The notes under the pieces were generated by a model. It was not told the origin of the DNA. It did not search any database and saw only the letters and a program-made list of their open reading frames with translations. DNA of 64,000 bases from Mycolicibacterium fortuitum subsp. fortuitum (GTDB lineage Bacteria; Actinomycetota; Actinomycetes; Mycobacteriales; Mycobacteriaceae): assembly GCF_022179545.1 (NCBI RefSeq), contig NZ_AP025518.1:5084001-5148000 (forward strand). The letters run 5' to 3'. Both the position numbers and the translations under genes were made by a program. Positions 54,015-62,336 of this stretch are shown one piece after another (position 1 is the stretch's first letter; every line of letters starts with the position of its first letter).

Positions 54015-54533
54015 ATGAGTAGAGTGCACCTACCGCGTCGGGTCCTCGCTGTCTCCGCAATGGTCGCAGCCCTCACGGTTGGCCCTGCAATGCCATCGGC
54101 GGAGGCACAGCCACCTGGATTTCCTGATCTCAATGCGTTTACAGAAGCACCGGCCAACCTCGACTTCTCGCGCCCAGACCGTTGGGCCAACGGATATGCA
54201 TTTTTTCGCACGCCCGACGGTCTAAGTTGCATGATCGGTGGCGTCCGACGGTGCAGTGGACCTATACCCGGCCTGCCCGTGGAATACGGCGAATGCGCCG
54301 TCGTTCTGCAGACCCACGAAGAGACCAGTCGCTCAGCCCCTTTTAGATTCGAGAAGTCAGCCGAAGGGTGCCTGTCACCCGCCGACGATCTTCTCAACAT
54401 CGGTCAGAAGCTAACTCTCACAGCAGACCACACCACCACGTGCGTGGTCGGCGAGGACCGACTAACCGCGTGCATCGACGGCGACGGAAAGCATGGTTTC
54501 GTGCTGCAACCGTCGGGCAGCTGGGTGTTCTGA
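54015..54533 (+). CDS. small exported Cys-rich protein, paralog 1
   Basis: A 172-residue exported protein. Signal peptide 1-35 (VLAVSAMVAALTVGPAM, cut near AEA). The mature part begins PPGFPDLNAFTEAP and has six cysteines, including SCMIGGVRRC and TTTCVVGEDRLTACI, and ends KHGFVLQPSGSWVF. The same frame and end are seen in the next gene, so the two are tandem duplicates. No named family. ATG 54015 is chosen for the signal peptide; another ATG lies inside it at 54060. Confidence 0.75.
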   Translation: MSRVHLPRRVLAVSAMVAALTVGPAMPSAEAQPPGFPDLNAFTEAPANLDFSRPDRWANGYAFFRTPDGLSCMIGGVRRCSGPIPGLPVEYGECAVVLQTHEETSRSAPFRFEKSAEGCLSPADDLLNIGQKLTLTADHTTTCVVGEDRLTACIDGDGKHGFVLQPSGSWVF

Positions 54534-55018
54534 TGCGGCTGGCGCGGTGCTTGGCCACCATATTTCTCGGGCTTACGGCATGTTCATCAACACCGGAGTT
54601 GCCCGCTCCGCCAGAGGGTTTCCCCGACCTGAACGGATTCACGGCCGTAGACCCCGCTGATTTCAGGTTGGGCGGAAGAGCATTTGTCAGTCCAGAGCAG
54701 ATCCACTGCGTGCTCGACAACGGACCGCGAAAGACGGTCGTCTGTGGTGGCAACATCGAGGGTGTCCCCGACTCGGTAGGCGGCGCCGGCTGCCCAAGGG
54801 TGAGCAAGCCCGAGAATGGGCCAGACGAAGCGCCGTACACCATGTCCCGATCCCAGGGTGCATGTACATCCGCGAGGTTTAAACCCATCTCCACCGGAAA
54901 GAAACTCGTTGGCGACAACAGCACCTGCGTCGTCGGCAAGAAGAACCTGGTGGCCTGTATCGACGCCGACCACAAGCACGGTTTCGTCTTACAACCCTCT
55001 GGCAGCTGGACGTTCTGA
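54533..55018 (+). CDS. small lipoprotein, paralog 2 of the preceding gene
   Basis: A 161-residue lipoprotein. Signal peptide MRLARCLATIFLGLTAC with lipobox LTAC. The mature part repeats the pattern of the upstream gene: GFPDLNGFTAVDP, then CVLDNGPRKTVVCGG, STCVVGKKNLVACI, and KHGFVLQPSGSWTF. Its ATG overlaps the upstream TGA (TGATG), so the two are translationally coupled: one secreted, one lipid-anchored. It overlaps the convergent MpaB gene by 30 bp. Confidence 0.75.
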   Translation: MRLARCLATIFLGLTACSSTPELPAPPEGFPDLNGFTAVDPADFRLGGRAFVSPEQIHCVLDNGPRKTVVCGGNIEGVPDSVGGAGCPRVSKPENGPDEAPYTMSRSQGACTSARFKPISTGKKLVGDNSTCVVGKKNLVACIDADHKHGFVLQPSGSWTF

Positions 55019-55948
55019 CAGGTTGTAGGCGAACGAACTCTGCTGACGCAGCTTCATCTTCTCAAGGCACTCATGGTGTTTGCGCGCGTGATAAGCCAGC
55101 GGGAAGTAGGTGAGCCGGTCGGGCAGGATCCGGTAGGCGGCGCGGATCACGGCATAGATGCGCTGAAGTTGACGCTCCTCGGCCTCGCTCCACGTGACAC
55201 CCAGCTTGGCCCGCAACCGGGGATCGAGCAGCCCGACCACCGACAGATAGTTGAACCGCAGTGCGGGTCGTAGGACCCGACGAACCAAGGGATGCAACAG
55301 CTTCGGCACTGACGGCGGGAGCGCGACATTACCGGTCTGCATCTCATCGATCAGCTGTAAGGCCTGGGGCGTACCTTCCACCTTGTCGATCATGGCCTCG
55401 TAGTACTCGGTCATCTCGGCGCGCGTCGACGGATAGCCGTTCATCGGCACGTGCAGCAGGCGCGCGAGCCGGCGGTTGTCCCGCAGTAGCTCGTCCTTCT
55501 CAGCGTCGGTGAAGTCGCGTCCGATCAGCAGCTTGCCGCCGCCTTCGGCGTTGACGATGTAGCCGGTGGCGATCACCCATTGATATGCCTCGGGATTGAG
55601 CGCACTGATCTGCTTTCCGGTCTCGGCGCTCTTCATCGTGATCGGCTGGTGCAGTGCGCGCACCCGGTTTCCCTCGGCGACAGCCTCGGTGCCGCCGTAG
55701 GTCCAGCGCAGCACCGAGTCGACGCTGCGAATTGCTCGTCCGCCCGGATCCCCGTGGAACGCAGCCGAATAGCGGCCGGTGATCTCGGCGATGACGGGGT
55801 GCATCGCCTGCATCATGAACGCCGCCCCGTCGACGATCAGGAAGGTCCACCTGCCGGTGTGCTCACCGGTCAGGGAGTCGAGCGGAACCAGTTCGATGTC
55901 GTCCGATTCTTCGATGGCCGGCATTGAGACGTCCGATGTAGCGGTCAT
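54989..55948 (-). CDS. oxygenase MpaB family protein (DUF2236)
   Basis: A 319-residue haem-binding-type protein. LIVDGAAFMMQAMHPVIAE, SVDSVLRWTYGGTEA and VRALHQPI with Arg/His are the DUF2236 pattern shared with latex-clearing protein and mycophenolic-acid MpaB. Many such genes exist in mycobacteria; substrates are mostly unknown. Start ATG 55948 is chosen; an upstream start at 56032 would overlap the divergent TetR gene start. It is divergent from the TetR gene, with the operator candidate between. Confidence 0.8.
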   Translation of the reverse strand: MTATSDVSMPAIEESDDIELVPLDSLTGEHTGRWTFLIVDGAAFMMQAMHPVIAEITGRYSAAFHGDPGGRAIRSVDSVLRWTYGGTEAVAEGNRVRALHQPITMKSAETGKQISALNPEAYQWVIATGYIVNAEGGGKLLIGRDFTDAEKDELLRDNRRLARLLHVPMNGYPSTRAEMTEYYEAMIDKVEGTPQALQLIDEMQTGNVALPPSVPKLLHPLVRRVLRPALRFNYLSVVGLLDPRLRAKLGVTWSEAEERQLQRIYAVIRAAYRILPDRLTYFPLAYHARKHHECLEKMKLRQQSSFAYNLSERPAARGL

Positions 55949-55985
55949 GTAGCGCACCTCCTTGAGCGTGACGCGACGGTAATCT

Positions 55986-55997
55986 GACCAAAAGGTC
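55986..55997. promoter_or_regulatory. probable TetR operator between MpaB and TetR genes
   Basis: GACCAAAAGGTC, a perfect 12-bp palindrome-like repeat (GACC-AAAA-GGTC), lies 33 bp before the TetR start and 37 bp before the MpaB start. Confidence 0.5.
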
Positions 55998-56030
55998 GCA
56001 TTCAAGTCGTATTTGAGTTCGGGGGCTGAC

Positions 56031-56654
56031 ATGGAAAACCGCACGTCAACCCAGCGCAAGATCCCCCAGCAGGAGCGTTCTCGTGAGATGGTCGCAAAAA
56101 TCATTGCGACTGCGGTGAAGATGCTGAAGAAGACCGATCCCGAGCAGATCACCACCAACGCCATTGCCGCCCGGGCCGGGGTCAGCAAGGGATCGGTCTA
56201 CCAGTACTTCGCCAACAAGGAGGAGCTGATCCATGCCGCGATCGAGCAGCTGGCCGCCGAGCAGGCACCGTTGATCGAGGACATGCTTCGCTCCGTCACC
56301 ATGGAACAGCCGCAGGAGGCCATGCAGGCGTCGATCGACATCCTGATCGATTTCACGATCGCCAACCGGAAGTTGATCCGCTATGTCGCAGACCGGCCCG
56401 ACTATGCCCGCACGCTGGAAAACGCCTCTGGCCTGAACGCGACGCTGCTGGCGTTGACCACGCTGCACATGGCGCACTACCGGGACCAGTACCGCCACGA
56501 GCTGAGCCCGCGGGCGTTGGCGTGGTTGTTCTTCAACATGGCCGTGGCCACCACCACCCGCTATATCGAAAGCGACGACCCGATCCAGCTCGACGAGCTG
56601 CGCAGCGGATTGAAGTTCGCCTCGGCCGGACTGCTGGCGGCCGGGCGACAGTAG
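56031..56654 (+). CDS. TetR-family transcriptional regulator
   Basis: A 207-residue repressor. Helix-turn-helix at about 20-60 (TTNAIAARAGVSKGSVYQYF ANKEEL). The C-terminal part (MEQPQEAMQASIDILIDF) is a TetR ligand domain. ATG 56031 chosen; a TTG at 56013 is possible but less likely. It is divergent from the MpaB gene, the usual partner, and probably controls it. An IS30 element lies right after it but does not disrupt it. Confidence 0.88.
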   Translation: MENRTSTQRKIPQQERSREMVAKIIATAVKMLKKTDPEQITTNAIAARAGVSKGSVYQYFANKEELIHAAIEQLAAEQAPLIEDMLRSVTMEQPQEAMQASIDILIDFTIANRKLIRYVADRPDYARTLENASGLNATLLALTTLHMAHYRDQYRHELSPRALAWLFFNMAVATTTRYIESDDPIQLDELRSGLKFASAGLLAAGRQ

Positions 56655-56671
56655 CCCGGGGTTCAGCGCCG

Positions 56672-56693
56672 CCGGTTTCTACGCCACGGTCGC
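56672..56693. repeat. intergenic repeat, left copy beside IS30
   Basis: CCGGTTTCTACGCCACGGTC plus GC. Its reverse complement, with one extra A, is at 58014-58036 on the far side of the IS element. Confidence 0.6.
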
Positions 56694-56715
56694 CGTCGGC
56701 GAGGCGGATTCATAC

Positions 56716-57949
56716 GGTCACTGCAACATCCACTGGTTTGGGAGGTTGCGGTGTTTGATCGTTCGATGCGTCGGGTGTTGTTTGACCTGGTGTGTGACGG
56801 TGTCGCGATGCGTGATGCCGAGCGTCGGGTCGGTGTGTCCAACGGTGCTGGACGGTACTGGTGGTATCAGGCTGGCGGCATGACTCTGCTCAAAGGAAGC
56901 AAGGGCACTCGCGGTATCGCCTGCCCGGGAGAGCGGACCCGCGAGGGCGGCCCGGGCCACCGGATCAGCTACGACGAACGCGTGACGATTATGCGGGGCC
57001 TGGATCGTGGCCTCAGCCACGCCCAGATCGGGCAGCAATTGGGCCGCGACCGCACCGTCATCTGGCGCGAAGTGCAACGTAACCGCAACGCCGACGGGGA
57101 CTACCACGCCGGGATGGCCCATGCCCGAGCCTGTCAGAAAGCCAAGCGGCCCAAAGCGTTCAAGCTCAACAACACCGGATTGTGCGCGGCCATCGAAGGG
57201 TGGATGGACGATGGGTGGAGCCCGAAGCTGATCGCTGACATGTTGGCCCGCGCTCACCCTGATGACAGGCTGGGCAGGGTGAGCCACGAAACCATCTACA
57301 AGTGCCTCTACGTGCAAGGCCGTGGCCAGCTGCGCGCCGATCTGAACAAGTGCCTGTCGACCAAACGCACCGCCCGTAAACCCCGTGGCAGCGAGCGCCG
57401 CGGCAGATTCAGCGACGTGATCACCATCAGCCAGCGCCCCGCCACGGTTGAGGACCGTGCCGTGCCCGGGCACTGGGAGGGAGATCTGATCGTGGGCACC
57501 GCCTCTGGTAGCGCGATCGGGACCCTGGTCGAGCGCAGCACCCGATTCACCATCTTGTTGCACCTGCCCAACGATCACACCGCGGATTCGGTGGCCAAGG
57601 CGATGATCGCGGCGATGAATGAGTTACCAGCGCATCTGCGGCGCAGCCTCACCTGGGATCGCGGCTCGGAGATGGCCGGCTGGTGTGACATCAGCATGGC
57701 CCTGCAGGCTCCGGTCTACTTCTGCGATCCGCATTCACCCTGGCAGCGGGGCAGCAACGAGAACACCAACAGGCTGCTGCGGTTCTGGTTCGAAAAAGGC
57801 ACCGACCTCAGCCGCTACACCAAGGCCGACCTCAAATCCGTCCAGGACAAGCTCAACACCCGACCCCGGCCCACCCTGGACTACGACACCCCCGCCCAAC
57901 GCCTCGCCGCCCTCATCAACCAAGCCGCATAGCCGATGTTGCGCTAACC
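56716..57949 (+). mobile_element. IS30-family insertion sequence
   Basis: The transposase gene is bounded by imperfect inverted repeats: GGTCACTGCAACATC (56716-56730) and the reverse complement GGTTAGCGCAACATC (57935-57949), 12 of 15 matching with the core GCAACATC. The exact ends and target duplication (2-3 bp in this family) are not clear. The element lies between the TetR and arcA genes and cuts no reading frame. Confidence 0.75.
56751..57932 (+). CDS. IS30-family transposase
   Basis: A 393-residue transposase, full length and intact. An N-terminal HTH_38 region ISYDERVTIMRGLDRGLSHAQ, then IGQQLGRDRTVIWREVQRN. The DDE catalytic domain has HWEGDLIVG (first Asp), LTWDRGSEMA (second Asp) and SNENTNRLLRFWFEKGTD (Glu). 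GTG 56751 is the first in-frame start after the left repeat. No frameshift, so the element is probably still active. Confidence 0.93.
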   Translation: MFDRSMRRVLFDLVCDGVAMRDAERRVGVSNGAGRYWWYQAGGMTLLKGSKGTRGIACPGERTREGGPGHRISYDERVTIMRGLDRGLSHAQIGQQLGRDRTVIWREVQRNRNADGDYHAGMAHARACQKAKRPKAFKLNNTGLCAAIEGWMDDGWSPKLIADMLARAHPDDRLGRVSHETIYKCLYVQGRGQLRADLNKCLSTKRTARKPRGSERRGRFSDVITISQRPATVEDRAVPGHWEGDLIVGTASGSAIGTLVERSTRFTILLHLPNDHTADSVAKAMIAAMNELPAHLRRSLTWDRGSEMAGWCDISMALQAPVYFCDPHSPWQRGSNENTNRLLRFWFEKGTDLSRYTKADLKSVQDKLNTRPRPTLDYDTPAQRLAALINQAA

Positions 57950-58013
57950 ACTTGACTTTGAGCCGCGCACAGCGACCCCCACGTCGAAAACGACGAGCAA
58001 GGTCGGCCTGGCC

Positions 58014-58036
58014 GCGACCGTGGCGTAGAAAACCGG
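58014..58036. repeat. intergenic repeat, right copy beside IS30
   Basis: GCGACCGTGGCGTAGAAAACCGG, the inverted partner of 56672-56693. Just before it, CGTCG-AAAA-CGACG (57982-57995) is a small palindrome following AGCGACCCCCA. Confidence 0.6.
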
Positions 58037-58076
58037 TGTAGAAAGCGGCGCGCCAGAAGCCAGCACGCGCCAGAAG

Positions 58077-59285
58077 CTAGAGCAGCTCCCGCGCCGCCGG
58101 GCAGGACATACAGCGTGGCCCACCTCGGCCCGTGCCGAGCTCCGAAGCCTCGATGGGCAGCACTTCGATACCCGAATCGGCCAGCCGGGCATTGGTTTCG
58201 GAGTTTCGCTCGTAGGCCACCACCACGCCGGGCGCCAGCGCCAGCGTGTTGTTGCCGTCGTCCCACTGCTCGCGTTCGGCGGTGACGGGATCGAGCCCGG
58301 TATCGATCACGCGCAACTGTTCGATGCCCATCGCCGCCGCGGCCGCCTGCACGAACGGAGCCTCGTCGTCAATCCGGATTCCGGTCTCGACGCGGTGAAT
58401 GGTGAACGCCGACAACGAGTCCACGATGTTCGGGTACATCACCACCGCGTCGACGTCGACCATGGTGCACACGGTGTCCAGGTGCATCTGGGCGCGTTCC
58501 TGCCGGATCGGCACCGCGAGCACGGTATGCGCCAGGTCGTCATCGAACAGGCTGCGCGCCAACGCTTCGGCACCCGCCGGGGTGGTCCGCTCCCCCACAC
58601 CGACCGCCACCACGCCGGGCCCCAGCAGTAGTACGTCACCGCCCTCGACGGGTGCCGAACGCGACTCGTAGGCCCGCCGGACGCCGAGGAATCGAGGATG
58701 GTGAGCGTAGATCAGATCGGTCAGCGACGTTTCGCGCACCCGGGCAGGCAGGGCCAGCGAGGTGATGGCGACCCGTGGGCCGATCCAGAACGACGAATCC
58801 CGGGTGAACAGCAGATTGGGCAGCGGCTCGATGACGAAGTCACCACCGTGGTGCATGAGCCGCACCAGTGACAGTTCGGCACCGTGGAACGGCACCTCGT
58901 TGAAGGTCATGCCTGCCATCAGGATGTGCGCCAGGTCGGCCGGCGCCAGGCCACGAAGGTAGGCCGAAAGTTCCTGAGCCAGCGGGACTCCCAGCCGTCG
59001 CGCATCGACGGCGGCCGAGATGCCGTGCATCCGGGCCGCCCCGCTGTGCGCCAGCGCCTCGGTCAGCAGGTCGGCCAGCAGCAGCACCTCGACGCCGCGG
59101 GAGCGCAATACACCGGCAAAGGCGTCGTGCTCCCGTTGCGCTTTGGCCACCCACGGCAGTCCGTCGAACAGCAGGGCGTCGTTGTTGCGCGGTGTCAGCC
59201 GCTGTAGCTCCGGGCCGGGCCGGTGCAGGATCACGGCACGCAGGGTGCCGACCTCAGAATTGGAACCGAACACCGCAGTTTCCAC
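58077..59285 (-). CDS. arcA: arginine deiminase
   Basis: A 402-residue enzyme converting arginine to citrulline and ammonia. The fold has five repeats; visible sites are [51 protein letters not shown], and the catalytic Cys in [14 protein letters not shown]. Length is normal. No arcB or arcC follows, so it is a lone gene, as in M. tuberculosis (Rv1001). The GTG at 59285 lies only 13 bp from the SoxR-type palindrome and suits a leaderless start. Confidence 0.94.
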   Translation of the reverse strand: METAVFGSNSEVGTLRAVILHRPGPELQRLTPRNNDALLFDGLPWVAKAQREHDAFAGVLRSRGVEVLLLADLLTEALAHSGAARMHGISAAVDARRLGVPLAQELSAYLRGLAPADLAHILMAGMTFNEVPFHGAELSLVRLMHHGGDFVIEPLPNLLFTRDSSFWIGPRVAITSLALPARVRETSLTDLIYAHHPRFLGVRRAYESRSAPVEGGDVLLLGPGVVAVGVGERTTPAGAEALARSLFDDDLAHTVLAVPIRQERAQMHLDTVCTMVDVDAVVMYPNIVDSLSAFTIHRVETGIRIDDEAPFVQAAAAAMGIEQLRVIDTGLDPVTAEREQWDDGNNTLALAPGVVVAYERNSETNARLADSGIEVLPIEASELGTGRGGPRCMSCPAARELL

Positions 59286-59298
59286 ACCATGACGTTAA

Positions 59299-59314
59299 CT
59301 CAACTATGGTTGAG
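59299..59314. promoter_or_regulatory. SoxR-type operator between arcA and soxR
   Basis: CTCAAC-TATG-GTTGAG. The spacing CTCAA-N6-TTGAG is exactly that of the SoxR box (CCTCAAGTTAACTTGAGG). It lies 4 bp before the soxR ATG and 13 bp before the arcA GTG. A -10 TATGGT (59305-59310) for soxR and TAACGT (minus, 59293-59298) for arcA would give leaderless transcripts. Confidence 0.65.
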
Positions 59315-59318
59315 GTGT

Positions 59319-59750
59319 ATGGAGACGCACGAGTTAACTCCTGGCGAGATGTCGCAGCGCAGCGGCGTGGCGGTGTCCGCGCTCCACTTCTATGAGCGCG
59401 AGGGCTTGATCACCAGCCGCCGCACCTCTGGCAACCAGCGGCGCTACGCACGCGAGACGTTACGCCGCGTGGCCTTCATCCGGATGTCGCAGCGCCTCGG
59501 GATTCCCCTGGCCCGCATTCGCGAGGCGCTGGCCGCGCTGCCCGCCGACCGGGTTCCGACCAGCAAGGACTGGGCCAAGCTCTCGGCCGGCTGGCGCCAG
59601 GACCTCGATGACCGCATCCTGCATCTACAACGGTTGCGCGACAATCTGACCGGCTGCATCGGCTGCGGCTGCCTGAGCCTCAAGACCTGCATGCTGACCA
59701 ACCCCGGCGACGTCCTCGCCGAACGCGGTCCCGGAGCCTCCCGCCTCTAA
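59319..59750 (+). CDS. soxR: redox-sensitive MerR-family regulator SoxR
   Basis: A 143-residue dimeric activator. MerR helix-turn-helix [25 protein letters not shown], a long coiled dimer helix, and the [2Fe-2S] cysteines [12 protein letters not shown] (C-x2-C-x-C-x5-C). It is activated by redox-cycling compounds. ATG 59319 gives the usual short N-terminus before LTPGE. Followed at 34 bp by an AlkB gene. In actinobacteria SoxR regulates small sets of redox genes, so arcA and alkB are candidates here. Confidence 0.93.
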   Translation: METHELTPGEMSQRSGVAVSALHFYEREGLITSRRTSGNQRRYARETLRRVAFIRMSQRLGIPLARIREALAALPADRVPTSKDWAKLSAGWRQDLDDRILHLQRLRDNLTGCIGCGCLSLKTCMLTNPGDVLAERGPGASRL

Positions 59751-59784
59751 CGCCATCGAACGTCTGTGCGATACACTCGCGCGC

Positions 59785-60381
59785 ATGGAGCTGGCGCTGC
59801 AAGGCTCACTGTTCGAGCACGCTGAACGTCGTCGACTCGGCAACGGCGCCTGGGTCGAGCTGCGCTCGGGCTGGTTGCCCGATGCCGACTCACTGTTCGA
59901 GGAGTTGATGGACGGGATTCCTTGGCGATCCGAGGAACGCGAGATATACGACCGGGTGGTCGCGGTACCGCGGCTGGTGAGCTTCCACCATCTACTCGAC
60001 GAACCGGTGCCGCATCCCCGGCTCAAGCAGATCCGGCGCAGGCTCAACGACACCTTCGGCGGTGAGCTCGGTGAACCGTTCACCACCGCCGGCCTGTGCC
60101 TGTACCGCGACGGCAATGACAGCGTCGCCTGGCACGGCGACACCATCGGCCGCAGCCGCACCCAGGACACCATGGTGGCCATCGTGGGGCTAGGCGCAAC
60201 AAGGGTTTTCGCGCTACGGCCGCGCGGCGGCGGTCATGCCCTCCGCCTGCAGCACCGCCACGGCGACCTGCTGGTGATGGGCGGCTCCTGCCAGCGCACC
60301 TGGGAGCATTCGATCCCGAAGACCACCAGCCTGGTCGGGCCGCGCATCAGCATCCAATTCCGCCCGCAGGACGTGCGCTGA
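59785..60381 (+). CDS. alkB: AlkB-family 2OG-Fe(II) DNA dealkylase
   Basis: A 198-residue dioxygenase that repairs N-alkylated bases. Iron ligands: WHGDTIG (HxD) and WEHSIPK (His); 2-oxoglutarate is held by RISIQFRP (R-x5-R). ATG 59785 is chosen; preceding bases are GCGC without a clear ribosome site. Likely in one unit with soxR, which would link alkylation repair to redox stress. Confidence 0.92.
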   Translation: MELALQGSLFEHAERRRLGNGAWVELRSGWLPDADSLFEELMDGIPWRSEEREIYDRVVAVPRLVSFHHLLDEPVPHPRLKQIRRRLNDTFGGELGEPFTTAGLCLYRDGNDSVAWHGDTIGRSRTQDTMVAIVGLGATRVFALRPRGGGHALRLQHRHGDLLVMGGSCQRTWEHSIPKTTSLVGPRISIQFRPQDVR

Positions 60382-61056
60382 CTAACCGCGGACGGCGGCG
60401 ACCGCGGCGGTGAGCAGGTCGCGGGCCCGCTTGTCATCCACCTTCGCCACCGGCTTGCCGGGCACGACCAGCGGGTTGGCAGTGACGATCACCATGAAGG
60501 TGTCGAAACTGGCGACGTAGTTGTACAACTCTCCGGTGCGCGGCTGCCCGCCCACGACGGTCTGGACGATTCGATGTGTCCCGGTGGTACGCGCGCCGTC
60601 GATCTGCGGGGACTCGACCACGTCCACCTGCCCACGCATGGCCGGGCCAAGGAACTTCACCTGTTTGCAGGCGTCACCCGGCTCATTGAGCGGGATCATC
60701 TCGGAGGTCTCCAAGGCCATCACGATGAACCGGTTGCCCGCGCCTTCGGCTGTGGTGGCGGCCATGTTGCCTTTCAGCCCCTCCGGCAGTGACTGTCCCT
60801 CGGCGAACTTCGCACAGTCGGCGGGCTCCACCTTGACTCCGGGCGGCATTTTCTGCGGCGCCAGCATTTTCGGGTCGATGCCGGCCGGGGCGACATCGGT
60901 GACCTTGAACTCCGGGCCGAAGCTGGAGCGCACCTGGGCGACATTGGCGATGTTCGCGTTGGCGGAGGTCGGCTGATCCGATTGACCGCAGGCGACCAAT
61001 CCGGTGGCGCAGGCAAGTACGCCCGCGGCGGCGAGTAAGACGTTGCGGTTCGACAT
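60382..61056 (-). CDS. lipoprotein, DUF5642-like, paralog 1
   Basis: A 224-residue lipoprotein. Signal peptide with lipobox LVAC (Cys23). The mature part has FGPEFKVTDVAPAGIDP, then GNRFIVMALETSEM, and ends RARDLLTAAVAAVRG. The closing motif and general layout are shared with the next gene. The family name DUF5642 is from memory. Starts 29 bp after the upstream paralog's stop; the two are likely cotranscribed. Confidence 0.7.
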   Translation of the reverse strand: MSNRNVLLAAAGVLACATGLVACGQSDQPTSANANIANVAQVRSSFGPEFKVTDVAPAGIDPKMLAPQKMPPGVKVEPADCAKFAEGQSLPEGLKGNMAATTAEGAGNRFIVMALETSEMIPLNEPGDACKQVKFLGPAMRGQVDVVESPQIDGARTTGTHRIVQTVVGGQPRTGELYNYVASFDTFMVIVTANPLVVPGKPVAKVDDKRARDLLTAAVAAVRG

Positions 61057-61085
61057 CGCTGGTTAACATACCCGGCACCGGTGAC

Positions 61086-61769
61086 TCAGCCGCGCAACGC
61101 CGAAACCGTTTTCACCAGCAGGTCGGAGGCGAACGCGGCGTCGAGAGCGGGTTCGGGAGATCCGGGATCGGTGACGACCGTGATGAACAGGTGGTAGCCG
61201 GTGCCCTCCGAATCCAGATCGGCAGTGAATGTGTCGGCGTGAGATCTGGTTTCGGTGCCGCCTTCGACGACGGTGGTGACGGCGGTGGACATGCCAACGG
61301 TCACCGCACCCTCGATCGCCGGAGCGGGGACCGCAGCGACGGTCCCGGTGGAATGCCCGCCCGACACCGTCCACTCTCCGCACGGCGCGTCGGGCTCAGA
61401 TTGGTCCATCCCCTTCACCTTCGCCACGGCGGCATAGACGATGCCGCCGGGCCCCGACGCCGACCAACCTCTGCCTGGCTCCGTGTCGGGCGCGGCCGGG
61501 GCAGCGCAGTGCGCCGGGTCGGCCGTCCAATCCGGTCCGAAACCCCACAGCGACACCGGAGTCGCCAGGGGGTCCAAGGCCACCACCTCGTAGCCGGCGG
61601 GCAGGTCCCGGCGTACCCGGTAGATGCGAACCGGATTCACGGTCGCCGAGTCTGCTGCGGGCTGCGGCCCTGACGATGTCGGCGCCGGTTGCGGTGCGGG
61701 CCGCGGTCCGCACGCCACCCCGGCCAGGGTGCACACCAGGAGAGCCGTCGCGGCGGCGAAAAGGCGCAC
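61086..61769 (-). CDS. lipoprotein, DUF5642-like, paralog 2
   Basis: A 227-residue lipoprotein from GTG 61769 (MRLFAAATALLVCTLAGVAC; lipobox GVAC). The frame is open up to a TTG at 61829, but that adds 20 residues before the signal peptide and is less likely. Mature part: RIYRVRRDLPAGYEVVALDP, WGFGPDWTADPAHC, and a C-terminal LLVKTVSALRG like the neighbouring paralog. Function unknown; these proteins often act as periplasmic binding or scaffold modules. Confidence 0.68.
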   Translation of the reverse strand: MRLFAAATALLVCTLAGVACGPRPAPQPAPTSSGPQPAADSATVNPVRIYRVRRDLPAGYEVVALDPLATPVSLWGFGPDWTADPAHCAAPAAPDTEPGRGWSASGPGGIVYAAVAKVKGMDQSEPDAPCGEWTVSGGHSTGTVAAVPAPAIEGAVTVGMSTAVTTVVEGGTETRSHADTFTADLDSEGTGYHLFITVVTDPGSPEPALDAAFASDLLVKTVSALRG

Positions 61770-61939
61770 GCGGCGTTGATACCACAGCCGGGGTTTGCTG
61801 TCGAGGACGGTCGCAGCGCTCGTTGTCAACTGATTTTTGATGGATCACCACGCGACAAGTGTTGCGATACAGCGGAATTTAATCGTGACGCAGCGGGTTG
61901 CCACCACTAGGACATCCACGACCGTGAGGGGCAGAACAG

Positions 61940-62191
61940 GTGTACGGACTGACTGGAGCTGTGCTGGCAGGCGGCGCGCTGTCAGCACTGGCCCTCGGCT
62001 TTCCCGCCACGACCCTGGCATCGCCGTCGGGGGTCGGGTCGGCGCAGGACACTGCCGACGAACTCGAACGCCAGGGATTCGACGTGATCATCTATCGGTC
62101 GGGCACGGCTTCGCTCGACCGCTGCACCGTCTCATCGGTCCGGCCGGCGCAGATTCTGCGGCAGACGGTGTACCTGTCGGCGAACTGCTGA
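61940..62191 (+). CDS. small exported protein, 83 residues
   Basis: Signal peptide 1-28 (GLTGAVLAGGALSALALG, cut near LAS). The mature 55 residues have DTADELERQGFDVIIYRSG and two cysteines (DRC, ANC). The GTG at 61940 has GAGGGG upstream. The fold may be PASTA-like; not certain. Confidence 0.6.
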   Translation: MYGLTGAVLAGGALSALALGFPATTLASPSGVGSAQDTADELERQGFDVIIYRSGTASLDRCTVSSVRPAQILRQTVYLSANC

Positions 62192-62336
62192 GCAGGACTC
62201 CGGCAACGTCATCGAACATTTCACTGCGCAAAAGACTGCACCGCAGGAGTGGGACTTCTGCCAGCTAATGCCCAGGAAAGCGTTTATCGTGCAAATCAGT
62301 TGCGCCTCGCCGGGGCGTCCAACCGATTGGAGACCG

